Shown here in pieces: positions 29,260 through 37,992 of a DNA stretch of 64,000 bases. This DNA comes from Rhynchopus sp. YZ270_cl-10 (lineage: Eukaryota; Euglenozoa; Diplonemea; Diplonemida; Diplonemidae): NCBI GenBank assembly GCA_964035575.1, contig OZ037897.1, positions 310,001 to 374,000 of the forward strand, given 5' to 3'. Each line of letters opens with the position of its first letter. Position 1 is the first letter of the stretch. A model generated the notes under the pieces. That model was not told the DNA's origin. It saw only the letters and a list, made by a program, of their open reading frames with translations, and made no database searches. The position numbers and the translations under genes are program-made.

Positions 29260-29344
29260 TTGAAATACAAAAAGCCCTCTCGTGAACAGTGTACCTTTGG
29301 TATGACCGGCTGTACCGTGGGTGTGGACAACCCCCAACCATGCA
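29260..29344 (-). promoter_or_regulatory. CACGAGAGG upstream module, copy c
   Basis: Third copy, 149 bp upstream of the VASt-like start. Core CCTCTCGTG (plus strand) is at 29276-29284. Its G/C hairpin is altered on both arms (GGGT...ACCC) yet still pairs. Confidence 0.45.
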
Positions 29345-29593
29345 GTCCTACAAGATATGTATAAAAAAGCTGGACATGTAAAAGCTAGAGGGGGGGGGGG
29401 AAACTTAGGAACTTTTTTTTTGTTTTTTTGGGGGGCAAAGTGTTGCGTCCACAACCCCACTCCCCCTCCCATGTGTCTGTGTTAAATCGGAACAGTCTGA
29501 AACCTATTCCACAAAAAAAAAAGTTCATCTATTACTTGGCTATTCGAACCGACGCAAAAAAATACTCTACAATGGCTAGGAATCTGCTTTAGG

Positions 29594-29684
29594 GTAGTGT
29601 AACTTTTTCGGTCTATTACCGTTATTTTGGTGTTCGAAAAATAACCGGGAGGTAACGGTAACAGGCTGAAAAAAGTTACACTAC
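29594..29684. terminator. Long imperfect inverted repeat just past the glycosyltransferase stop
   Basis: Arms 29594-29628 and 29650-29684 share GTAGTGTAACTTTTT and TTACCGTTA with a few mismatches. It starts 31 nt after the stop codon of the gene at 29715. It could be a 3'-end hairpin or a small fold-back element. Confidence 0.4.
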
Positions 29685-29714
29685 TCTTGTTAAAGAACCT
29701 CCAATTTTTTTCTT

Positions 29715-30920
29715 TCACCACACTACATCGTGCTGAGGGATTTCTTCGTATCCAGCTACCTTTCGCACCGCCAGGTCATATGCTGCGAGCTCTTCCAAAG
29801 GCGGTGTCTGCAGCAGGTCCACACCTTCTGCCTTGGCACCATCATAATCACCTTGTGTCAACAGCGGAAGCTCAAACAGATCTCGCTTTGGCGTAGGGTG
29901 CTCCCCTTTCATCAAATGGTTGGTCGCAAACACCTTTGCGTCGGGCAGATTGGGGTATACCATGTACAGGCCGTTCTCCCACATATATTTTATGAGGTAT
30001 TTCTTCCATGACGATTTCGATCCCCATGTGTTCGATGAAATCCGTGGAATTCCATGAGACTTCGTAGTAGCATCCCCCAACGACCCTTCATTGTGATACC
30101 AATCGCGGAACCTCCTCCAGGGACCCGGAAAGTACACCGCACCCCAGGAGCAAGGCTGTTGGAGGAGATACGGCTTGTTGTGGGTGTTGAATTTCATGCC
30201 CTTTTCAGTCAGCTCATCATGTATAGGGCGGAATAAGGAGACCCCAAGCAGCTTTGGGTCCTTTCCACGATATTCTAAAATCCCTGCCTTCGCAAACCGA
30301 TACCATAAAGGGGACGCTTCTATATCGTCTTCGAAGAAAACACCGTATCGGTCGTCCCCTGCATGAGGGTACCAGGCCTCCATAATGGAAACTTTAAGCC
30401 CCGCGTTTGATTCCCTCCGATGTACCTTAAGGTCGCCATGCTTCCACCTAAAGGATGATACAAAATCAGCGGTTCCATCGTCAACAGCATCTTTTTTGAG
30501 TTTATCATAGAATATCGTCATGTCAACAGCATCTCCGTCATAGTCTGCAGTATCCAAGCTCTGAAGCAATCTCCGCAATCCTTTCAAACGGTTGTAGGTA
30601 AAGACACAGAGGTGTATGCGGAAGGTCGGTGGTGGTGTTGGGGTGCCCCGTGCGGCGAGTTCTTCGGAGAGAAGGGTGTTCTGTCGTTTCGCCTTTTTCA
30701 GTTTTGATCGAAGTTGTTTGAGCGCTTTTTGGTCTGCCTCATGCGTATCATGATTGGAAGAAGAAGAGGACGACGAAGACGAAGAATCGTCATGTGAACG
30801 GCGTGTCAAGGCATTGTTGTTGTTATTGTTGTTGTTGTTTCCAAACCCACGGAGAACGCGCTCCCCCGAAAACTGCATCAGAAGTAACGCAGTCACGCAA
30901 ACTCCAAAAAGAACTACCAT
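29715..30920 (-). CDS. Type II membrane glycosyltransferase (GT2-like)
   Basis: 401 aa from ATG 30918-30920, chosen because the signal anchor follows at once (VVLFGVCVTALLLMQF). An acceptor-like TTTTTGCTCACAG directly abuts the ATG, so the open frame above is probably intron or leader. The stem has runs of Asn and Ser from triplet repeats, plus a short coiled coil. The catalytic part starts RIHLCVFTYNRLKGLRRLL (nucleotide-sugar fold start). It has GVFFEDDIEASPLWYRF (~residues 193-209), an acidic EDD motif in the place of DxD, and CSWGAVYFP and WGSKSSWKKY further on. Expected in the Golgi lumen, adding sugar to protein or glycan. Donor and acceptor are unknown. Resembles GT2-type enzymes of protists; no closer family is assigned. 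Confidence 0.8.
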   Translation of the reverse strand: MVVLFGVCVTALLLMQFSGERVLRGFGNNNNNNNNNALTRRSHDDSSSSSSSSSSNHDTHEADQKALKQLRSKLKKAKRQNTLLSEELAARGTPTPPPTFRIHLCVFTYNRLKGLRRLLQSLDTADYDGDAVDMTIFYDKLKKDAVDDGTADFVSSFRWKHGDLKVHRRESNAGLKVSIMEAWYPHAGDDRYGVFFEDDIEASPLWYRFAKAGILEYRGKDPKLLGVSLFRPIHDELTEKGMKFNTHNKPYLLQQPCSWGAVYFPGPWRRFRDWYHNEGSLGDATTKSHGIPRISSNTWGSKSSWKKYLIKYMWENGLYMVYPNLPDAKVFATNHLMKGEHPTPKRDLFELPLLTQGDYDGAKAEGVDLLQTPPLEELAAYDLAVRKVAGYEEIPQHDVVW

Positions 30921-31548
30921 CTGTGAGCAAAAATAAGAGATTTTTTGTGTGTAGGGAGGGAGGTACAAAACATAATGAGGTTGTTTTGATCCCAAAAAAA
31001 GAAATGCGACTTCTCTTTGGAAGACGAGGGGGCATACCACCACGACATTGGACGTTCGTTTGCGCCGTTGCGAAGGATGAGGAAGCATAGTGCGTGAAGA
31101 GGAGGAGGGGGGTGGGTAGCCCCAAGCCCCAAAACCCCCTTTTTGCTTCTGTGTTTTTGGTACGTTTTTTGGTGTGTGTGCGCGCGTTTTTTTTTGTTGT
31201 ATCGACAATCGCCGAGTAATCCCACCAGATGGGAGAATTCAGGCCTGCACCCATCAATGTGTTCTTTTTCTCCTTTTTTTTTGTGGGCAGTTTTCAGGAA
31301 TTCGACATTGCTTCATTGCTTTTTGAAGGCGGCGTTTCAACGCTGTATAAGTATATTGCAGAAAGCATTGATGTACCTGAACTGCCGCTTCTCTGGTAAG
31401 CACAGCCTATAGTAAAAAAAGAAAATGCTTTTTTCTTTGTATCGAGAATGTTGCAAAAGAGAGACAAGTTGAAAACAAAACTTTGCAACGTATGCGAGAA
31501 CACCATTCGAAGTAAGTACGTCTGGCGTTTGTGGACACCACAAGGTTT

Positions 31549-31740
31549 AAAATAGAAAACGACTTCAGGATATGACAGTTAAATGAAATAAAGAAAACAC
31601 TTTTTCGTTTATCGCACCCGCAAAAGGTTTGTGTTTTTCACTGATGAATGTGAGTGATGTTAGTGGAAAAACAATACGCTAAAGCGGGCACGCACCATCC
31701 GTCGTTTTCCATTTCTATTCGGCAATGCTTGATAACACAA
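31549..31740 (+). repeat. ~200-bp dispersed repeat, copy 2
   Basis: Full-length partner of 23905-24110 with small deletions. Both ends coincide. Confidence 0.85.
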
Positions 31741-31759
31741 AAAAAAAAAGCTGGGAAAA

Positions 31760-31830
31760 AGAGAGAAGTTGAGACAACGTGTAAAACGCCTCACCGTACG
31801 TAGGCGGACGCAAATAAAAATTGAGAAGCG
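31760..31830 (-). repeat. GTGAGGCGTTT repeat, copy 3
   Basis: On the coding strand: GCGTCCGCC, GTACGGTGAGGCGTTTTAC, then CAACTTCTCTCTTTTTCCCAG, an acceptor-like ending. Confidence 0.55.
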
Positions 31831-32162
31831 AGAATTCTAACTAACTGGCACCTGCACAGATTGTAAGACTGTTGGCCCTCCCTGCGCTCGGACCAAGTGC
31901 TTTCCTGTGCCCATCAAACGTACCCCTTGCTCTGTCCAGTTTTGATGTGGAATTAAAAAAAGACGAGCCATGGGCTACACCAAAAAATGAAATTGCAGAA
32001 ACAAAACAGACCCCTTTCCAAGGTATTTCCATCCGAAATACAATATTTCCATAACAAAGCTAGGAAATACCCTGCCCCTTTCCGAGACTTTTTTGTTTTT
32101 TGTTTTTTGAGACAAAAAACACCAATGAGACCCTTAATATGATGCGACCCACACCTCCACAT

Positions 32163-32735
32163 TCATCCACTGATCGAGCCTGCAAAAGGCACTACGTTCT
32201 CTTGGGGGTGAACCACCTCCCAGACTTCTCCGTTAGCGATGGTCGGCACGTCTTCCTCACATTGTACATGGTGAAGGCCTTTGGCATTGTTGTTATTCGT
32301 GTGGGAAGGTTTGGCGGGAAGGACACCTGCCAGGTAGGTGCGCACCTCCGCCCAATCCACTTCCACATCTTGGCTTGCGAGCTGCGGGCTCAGGGGCGGT
32401 GCGTCTGGAGGTGGCATCTCAGGGTCGTGGCAAAGGTCGACCTGCTCAATCAACGCTTGAAGTGGTGTCTGAGATGGGCGGTGTTTGTGCCCAACCGCGA
32501 CTCCAGCCGTCACCTCCTTCTTCGCGTTGGTATTGCGTGCCTGCCGCTTCGCCCTGGCTCTCTCGTCTCTCCTCTTCTTCGGTACTGCCGCAACCTCTGT
32601 CCTTGCAGGACGCGAGCAGCGCTTGTACTGATACCTACAGGAGCGGTAGATAGGGGTCTTTGGTGGATGTGCTGGAGCTGGTGGTAGTGTTGGTGGTGGC
32701 GAGTCTTCAATCACAATCACCTCACGGCTACCCAT
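32163..32735 (-). CDS. Small basic protein with a SUMO-interaction-like motif
   Basis: 190 aa, single exon, ATG 32733-32735. It begins MGSREVIVIEDSPPP; the hydrophobic V-I-V-I followed by E-D-S is a textbook SUMO-interacting motif. A Pro-rich stretch follows, then a strongly basic segment (VPKKRRDERARAKRQARN, ~52-69) that could be a bipartite nuclear signal. An acidic helix (QDVEVDWAEVRTYLAG, ~122-137) comes next, then a run of four Asn. No enzyme motif. A nuclear role in SUMO-linked chromatin or RNA processes is a guess from motifs. Upstream at 32782-32903 lies a truncated ~200-bp repeat joined to a CCTCTCGTT stem-loop. The last ~40 residues are less convincing as coding, so a 3' splice is possible. 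Confidence 0.6.
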   Translation of the reverse strand: MGSREVIVIEDSPPPTLPPAPAHPPKTPIYRSCRYQYKRCSRPARTEVAAVPKKRRDERARAKRQARNTNAKKEVTAGVAVGHKHRPSQTPLQALIEQVDLCHDPEMPPPDAPPLSPQLASQDVEVDWAEVRTYLAGVLPAKPSHTNNNNAKGLHHVQCEEDVPTIANGEVWEVVHPQENVVPFAGSISG

Positions 32736-32781
32736 ATCAAAGAAGAATCTAGGGTAGGGCTATTTTTTGAGGGAGAAAACA

Positions 32782-32871
32782 AAAATAGAAAACGACTTCA
32801 GGATGACAATTAAATGAAATTACAGAAAACGCTTTTTTCGTTTATCGCAAAAGAGAAAAGGTTTATAAGAT
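32782..32871 (+). repeat. ~200-bp dispersed repeat, truncated copy 3
   Basis: Only the first ~90 bp of the family is present. It switches within AAAAGGTTT into the TATAAGATGA start of a stem-loop element. Confidence 0.75.
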
Positions 32872-32903
32872 GACCACTTAAAGCCTCTCGTTGCTTAGTC
32901 AAA
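32871..32903 (+). repeat. CCTCTCGTT stem-loop element
   Basis: TTTATAAGATGACCACTTAA, then GCCTCTCGTTGC and TTAGTCA. Core 32884-32892. Confidence 0.6.
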
Positions 32904-33068
32904 TTGGAAGAAAGAAAAGGAGGGGTATGGAGTAAATGGAGGGGAAGTGTGGTGGGGGGGTTGTGTAGAAATCTGGAAAGTTGTGTGGTGCTTTTTTGTG
33001 GAAAAGTTGGAGGAAAAGTTTTAAAAAAAACATAGAGAGGAGGGAGTGTTTTTTTGTGTGGTCAAAAA

Positions 33069-33331
33069 TGAATGTTTTTGAAAACTTGGAAAAATCACGT
33101 GTCGCAACAGAATATATCCACGCCACGCCCACCCTCCGCCCAGCTTACTTCCATTTCGCGGTCTACGTTGAGATGTCCTACTCCCGCTACCGCTCGTCAG
33201 TCAACGAAACGGGTATAATTGAAACACAAGGGAGCAAATCCTTGTGCGAAGTAAGTGACTCGGGGTATGTTTTTGTAAAGAAAACAAGGAAAACAACGGG
33301 TTTGCAAACACCATTTTCCCCGAATAAGTGA
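33069..33331 (+). pseudogene. Isolated coding-like exon or gene fragment
   Basis: ATG 33069 opens 87 codons. Codons for residues ~11-59 (RVATEYIHATPTLRP... to GSKSLCE) have host-like GC third positions and sensible composition. A consensus donor GTAAGT follows directly at GCGAA-GTAAGT (~33249). Beyond it the sequence turns AT-rich and low quality. This would be the only plus-strand host exon, so it may be a relic or the first exon of an unseen gene. Family unknown. Confidence 0.3.
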
Positions 33332-33542
33332 AAAAAGAAAAAAATGAAGTGAGCTTGGGAAAAAAGGTGCGGCAGAAGATTTTATAGTCCCCTTTGTAAA
33401 CCAACCTCTTTTTCTCTCATTTTATAATGGGCAAGCATAATGCCTGACACAGATCTCAAAAGTAAAACAAAAAAAACAATGCTATTTTAATTTGGGAGGG
33501 ATGGGCAGCAGTGGAACGCAAGAGAACCAAAAGAGATGGTAG

Positions 33543-33632
33543 TATTTTTTTGATAAATTGGTTAGTTGGGAGTAGTGTAGTTGCCTCGGGTTGTGTTGCC
33601 ACAGTTTTTTTTTTTTTGTGCAATCTCCACTT
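33543..33632 (+). repeat. GTAGTGTAGTTGCCT repeat, copy 2
   Basis: Partner of 24584-24660; the T-run after GTTGCCACAG is longer here. Confidence 0.65.
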
Positions 33633-33705
33633 TTTGCTTTTTTTAAAGTCCAGAAAGACACCGTTTGCCTGAGTAGGCAAAGTATAAAAAAAAAAAAAAG
33701 AAAAG

Positions 33706-33752
33706 TTTATAAGATGATCCTAAGCCTCTCTCGTGCTTAGTCACCTTAAAAA
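33706..33752 (+). repeat. CCTCTCTCGTG stem-loop element
   Basis: CTAAGC and GCTTAG pair around a core with one extra TC (33725-33735), extended outward by GATGA / TCACC. On the coding strand a T13 run follows. Confidence 0.75.
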
Positions 33753-33893
33753 AAGTTGAGAATATGCAGCCAACACACCTATACCTCTTACATGCGCAGA
33801 CCCACATACCGATTTTAGGGGAAAGCCATCGTGGGAGAATTCTATTATGGCGGAGGGGGGCTTTTTTATCACCACCCAAAACTTAAACTTGTG

Positions 33894-33959
33894 GTTGTTG
33901 ATGCATCTACCGACTGACCCACTGTACGATGCCATCCCATCCCGGATGACAGCACCACA
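33894..33959 (+). repeat. GTTGTTGATGCA repeat, copy 2
   Basis: Partner of 23041-23109, keeping CGACTGACCCAC and GTACGATGCCA. Confidence 0.7.
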
Positions 33960-33994
33960 AGCTTAAAACACATTTAAAAAAAAAAATTTTTTTT

Positions 33995-34048
33995 GGTGTG
34001 GCTGACGACCCCAAAATAGCAGAAAATAGCACCTCCTTCAGCCACACC
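33995..34048. mobile_element. 54-bp fold-back element (GGTGTGGCTGA ends)
   Basis: Perfect 11-bp terminal inverted repeats GGTGTGGCTGA / TCAGCCACACC around an interior with CCAAAATAGCAGAAAATAGC. Flanked by A-T8 and A-T6 runs, so a duplication cannot be judged. Same ends as the longer element at 36624-37264. Confidence 0.7.
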
Positions 34049-34657
34049 ATTTTTTGTATTTTATTTTTGGCGGTTTTTTTTGCTAGTATGCGGAGTCAAT
34101 CCGTATAACCAGCTGTAATCCCTGATTAGGAAGAAAAATGGGAGTGTAGGGGGTTGTGGAAAATGGAGAGAAGGCAAGCAAGAGAGAGAGAAAAATTAGT
34201 TAGCTGAGGAGGCGAACTCAAGACAAGAGCCCACCTTTTAAACGGGAAAGGTGGGGGGAAAAAAAGAAAAGATAACCCCTCGTGACCTTTGAAGAAGGAC
34301 ATTCTGGAGAACAATGGTATGGTCAAAAAACAAATATTTTTTTTAACGCCTTCTCTTTCGCTCCCTCTTTGTTTTTCGGAGCCCAACTTCGTTTCTTTCC
34401 CTTCATTGGGGAAAAGAAACGGTGTTTGGGGGAAAGGTTGAGAAAGGCCTTTTTTGTGTGTTTCGACAAATATCCCTACCGAAACATTGTTCACGCGGTG
34501 CGACTAAAAAAAAGCATTTTTTTTTTCGCACAAATTAATCGAGCTATTTTCGTCCTGTTTGTCGCATTCTTTACCGTTCATCACACCTGAAATCAGGGAA
34601 ATGCATAAAGTACTGAAAAAAGAGTTGGAAAGTGCTATTGGTCACCAAAAAAAGAGA

Positions 34658-34712
34658 AGTTGAACGTGCAAACACGCACGCACCTCTGCGGGGTTATCGA
34701 ACCCCCCCAAAA
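34658..34712 (-). repeat. TTTGCACGTTCAACTTC repeat, copy 4
   Basis: On the coding strand: GGTTCGATAACCCC, GAGGTGCGTGCG, TTTGCACGTTCAACTTC and a T-run. Confidence 0.5.
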
Positions 34713-34715
34713 AAA

Positions 34716-34770
34716 AAAGTGAAGTTGATAGTGCAAACGCCTCTGGGATGCAGGCACTGACACTCCGAAA
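34716..34770 (-). repeat. GAGGCGTTTGCAC repeat, copy 5
   Basis: Adjacent tandem relative: GCATCCCAGAGGCGTTTGCAC, then TATCAACTTCACTTTTTT on the coding strand. Confidence 0.5.
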
Positions 34771-34871
34771 AAAAAAAAACAGAAAGCATTCCAAGAGGAA
34801 TCTTAAAAATGGGCCATTTCGCATCTCAAGAATACTTGAGAGACGACTGAAGGCGGGCTCAACGAAAGAAA

Positions 34872-34912
34872 AGTTTATAAGATGAACCTAAGCCTCTCGT
34901 GCTTAGTCATTA
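34872..34912 (+). repeat. CCTCTCGTG stem-loop element
   Basis: Near-consensus: TTATAAGATGAACCTAAGC, then CTCTCGT and GCTTAGTCA. CTAAGC/GCTTAG is perfect; core 34893-34901. Confidence 0.75.
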
Positions 34913-35051
34913 CGAAAACACAAGCGCAGGGAGGAAGGGAAGAAGGGGGGTCTGCAGCAATACAGGACTAATATCCTGCTGCATGCAGATGGGGATCGTG
35001 GGGGGTGGTGGTGGTACGCCTTATCAAGAGAAAACTTTGTAAAATAGAACA

Positions 35052-35430
35052 TACCCCCTCACACACACACACATTGAGGCACTATTCTGCGCAAGAATTG
35101 CCGCAATTAAAAAGAAAGTTTATAAGATGAACCTAAGCTCTCGTCCTTAAGTCACCTTTCAAAACACACACACGTATCACATTGGGGACATATTCTGCGC
35201 AAGAATTACCCCCTATTTAGTTATCAAACACACATCACAATGAGTGGGCTATACTCCGTTCAGGCGTTTACCTCTAAATTCGTTATCAAACACACACAAT
35301 TTTGAGGCTATATTCTGCGCAAGAATTACCCCCTATTTAGTTTTCAAACACACCTCACATGGGCTACAGTACCAAATGCTAGGGATAACCCACACTGTTC
35401 TCAAACACATACACACACCTTTTACCATCT
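35052..35430 (+). repeat. CA-rich hairpin array without a LINE
   Basis: Units in order A-like (35070), A (35180), B (35245), A (35300) and a variant C (35360), each ending TATCAAACACAC or similar. A stem-loop element lies within it at 35117. This is the empty-site comparator for the LINE insertion. Confidence 0.75.
35117..35158 (+). repeat. CTCTCGTC stem-loop element
   Basis: TTATAAGATGAACCTAAG, CTCTCGTC (35138-35145), CTTAAGTCACCTT. The arms pair with one bulge. Confidence 0.7.
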
Positions 35431-36116
35431 GTTACTATCGTGCTGGAATATGCACAACGAAAGCCAAGAAAGATGCAGGCTTCGCATGTTTTCCCCCGAA
35501 TGTTATATTAAATCTTATACGGCCAGGGGCAGACTTTCGTCGTATTAATGGCAACGGAAGGTCCACCCTTTTTTTTTTTCTAGCAAAACTGAAGGTTAGA
35601 GAGAATCAGAACAGGTGGAGGTAGATACTGGAACCTGGTCTCAAGACCAGGTTCCCCCTCTGAAAAAACCTGGTCTGGAGAAAAAGGAAAAACATTTTTT
35701 TCCAAAAAATGGTATTCCGGAAACACTTGTCAAAGACATGTTAATGTAGGCCCCCTCCGGAACACCAAAAAATGAAAAAAAAAAAAAAGAGAGAGAACAC
35801 AGAAAAAAGGGCAAAAATCATTGAGTTCTACAATAGTCCCGTCAAAAAGACTGACATAATTGTATACAACAAATGACCACAATTTCAAGGCTAGGATTCT
35901 TGACACACATAGGAACTCTTGAATTAGTCCCTATTTTTTTTTCCCACTGTAATTCGAGCAACACAAACGAAGAGACAACGCGAACCGAAATGTTCACATT
36001 TATTTTTAATTTTTTTCTTCTTTTATTTTTTTTTGCATCGACAAAATCGCGCAGGGGTTCCGGACTACCCCCAAAAAAAAGGCTAGAGTGATTCGTTTCG
36101 TGAACAAAAGAAGAAA

Positions 36117-36155
36117 AGTTTATAAGATGAACCTAAGCCTCTTGCTTAGTCTGAT
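36117..36155 (+). repeat. CCTCTTG stem-loop element
   Basis: GTTTATAAGATGAACCTAAG, then CCTCTTG and CTTAGTC. The core is shortened by two bases; the arms are intact. Confidence 0.7.
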
Positions 36156-36623
36156 TAGGTTACTTAATGTTTTGAACATTGGTTATTGTGTTTAGTCACC
36201 TTACCGAAGACAAAGTACACACAAAGGAACGTTCCACATACATAATACAACCAACCCTTTTTTTTAGGATAATTGCAAAGCGTCCCCCCAGCTGCATCCA
36301 AAGAGTAAAGAGTATGACGAAGACGTTCCTTCAGGCCACAGAGACAGTGCAGGACGGTTGCATCAATGCCCTTTTTTTTCCTCTATTTTTGTTTGTTTTT
36401 TTTTTTTTTTACTTGGTATTTACTCTCGTCTCTTTAGCGCTGCCGAAGCAGTGTGGCTGCTCTTTTTTTGTTCTATCCGGAGTAAACCCGGGACCGTGTC
36501 CCGGCTGGTGCCGTTTTTCACATCTAGGACGTGCGGGTTGCCGATATACGGAGGTCACCTCCCCGTTGTTGCCACACAGAGTTTACAGACAGCACACTGT
36601 TTTTTTTTTGAAAAAGAGAAATT

Positions 36624-37264
36624 GGTGTGGCTGACGACCCCAAAATAGCAGAAAATAGCACTTTGGGGGTTTTTTTTTGGGTTTGGTGGCTGGGTGGTGG
36701 TGTGGCTCGTGATGGACGAGGGAAGGAAACTTGGCCAGCCCGCAAACCCGGAAAACCCCTCCCACTCCACAAACGGATCGTAAGGTACACAGTACACAGT
36801 ACACAGTACACAGTACACAGTACACAGTACACAGTACACAGTACACAGTACACAGTACACAGTACACAGTACACAGTACACAGTACACAGTACACAGTAC
36901 ACAGTACACAGTACACAGTACACAGTACACAGTACACAGTACACAGTACACAGTACACAGTACACAGTACACAGTACACAGTACACAGTACACAGTACAC
37001 AGTACAGCACCTGGTCTATATCGGGACAAAATACATTTTTTTTTGCTAAAATTGCTCTTATTTTTTACGCTTCTTTGCTCGAAAAAAACGTTGTCCTGCA
37101 TCTTTGGTAGGTGTTTTGGGACTGGCTGGGGTCAGGAGTCCCTCATTTCCCCTCCCTTTAGCAAAAGCCCAAACCACGGCCAAAAAATAAAAAAAATCCA
37201 GACCCCCAAAATAGCAGAAAGTAGCAGAAAATAGCAGAAAATAGCACCCCCCTTCAGCCACACC
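36624..37264. mobile_element. Non-autonomous TIR element with a 7-bp satellite
   Basis: Ends GGTGTGGCTGA (36624) and TCAGCCACACC (to 37264) are the same 11-bp TIR as 33995-34048, with CCAAAATAGCAG motifs inside both ends. The flanks AGAAATT (36617-36623) and AGAAATG (37265-37271) match at six of seven bases, a likely 7-bp target duplication. The interior is an (ACAGTAC)n array plus AT-rich DNA, with no transposase. Confidence 0.6.
36784..37014 (+). repeat. (ACAGTAC)n satellite
   Basis: About 33 perfect copies of a 7-bp unit within the TIR element. Its reverse complement, GTACTGT, extends the GTACT unit of the other TIR element. Confidence 0.97.
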
Positions 37265-37328
37265 AGAAATGGCAAAAAAAGTTGACACAAAAAAATAGCC
37301 CCTGACCGAGCCATGATGAGAAACTTTT

Positions 37329-37366
37329 AAAGAGATGAAAACGCAACTCTCGTACAACACATCTAC
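37329..37366 (+). repeat. CTCTCGTA stem-loop element
   Basis: AGATGAAAACGCAA, CTCTCGTA (37347-37354), CAACACATCT. The outer AGATG/CATCT pairs. Confidence 0.5.
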
Positions 37367-37992
37367 TATGAAAGTACTAAGATACTTTACCCGGCCACAC
37401 CAAAGAGAAGAAGACCTTGCGACGACTTTGATTGCCATACACAGATGACTACTTAAATAAACAAAAAGCTTACTAAAACGTCTGCAAAAAAGATGAGAGA
37501 ATAAAAAAAGGCAAAAAAAAAATGGGGAAAAAACACACACATCCGTCGCGACCGCTGCTGGGAGGCCGCAGTTGACCCGGTTTGACTGAAAACTGCAACC
37601 ACACAGGACGGGCCTTTGTGCTAGGAGAGGTATTTTATGAGATACCTGGACGCCCATCAGTCCACCAGCAAAACGGAAGCGGGAAGGGTGCCGCCCCCAG
37701 AAAACGAAGTTTGCTGTCAAACGAACATAAAACCCCTTAGAAGTGAAGTTTAAATAAAAGCGCAGCCTCTAACACTGCACTGCAGCTGTTGACTAAAAAA
37801 AAACTACTGTTGGATGTGGATTGGGTTGTCGAAGGGAAGCTAAGGGAAGGTCTGAATACGACCAACCCGGTGGACGGTGGAGGTGCTATGATACAAAGCC
37901 TGTCGTAAGGTGAGCGGAGAAGCCGGGTGGTGCTCATTTAAAAAGTGTAGTGAGCAGTGAGGGAGGAAACGGCAAACAGTGCGTCTGGCTGC

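Larger units (their letters stand above)
30921..32162. other. Spacer with ~200-bp repeat copy 2
   Basis: No gene supported. It contains the repeat at 31549-31740 followed directly by a GTGAGGCGTTT family member at 31760-31830. Confidence 0.5.
32736..37992. other. Large gene-poor, repeat-dense spacer
   Basis: 5.3 kb with no confident host gene. It holds five stem-loop elements, the 35.05-35.43 kb CA array, a fold-back element (33995-34048), a TIR element with a 7-bp satellite (36624-37264) and repeat copies. Short coding-like pieces occur at 33069-33331 and near 36265-36370 (plus strand, preceded by a T8AG acceptor-like site). Confidence 0.5.

Noticed and set aside
29112-29330. Longer VASt-like N-terminus starting at 29330
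   Set aside because: It overlaps the dispersed CACGAGAGG module and reads through low-complexity spacer.
30921-31208. Longer glycosyltransferase N-terminus starting at 31208
   Set aside because: It would bury the signal anchor 96 residues inside; the CAG-ATG boundary at 30920 favours the shorter protein.
34872-34912. Stem-loop elements read as micro-ORFs (ATGAACCTAAGCCTC...)
   Set aside because: Some copies encode a short peptide from the ATG, but others lack the ATG or shift frame while keeping core and pairing; the structure, not a peptide, is shared.
35052-35430. Regularly spaced repeat array as a CRISPR
   Set aside because: Units differ in length and order, spacers are not unique of fixed size, and the context is eukaryotic.
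36524-37101. Open frames encoding YCVLCTV or STQYTVH repeats
   Set aside because: Pure translation of the 7-bp satellite in all frames; no flanking coding signal.
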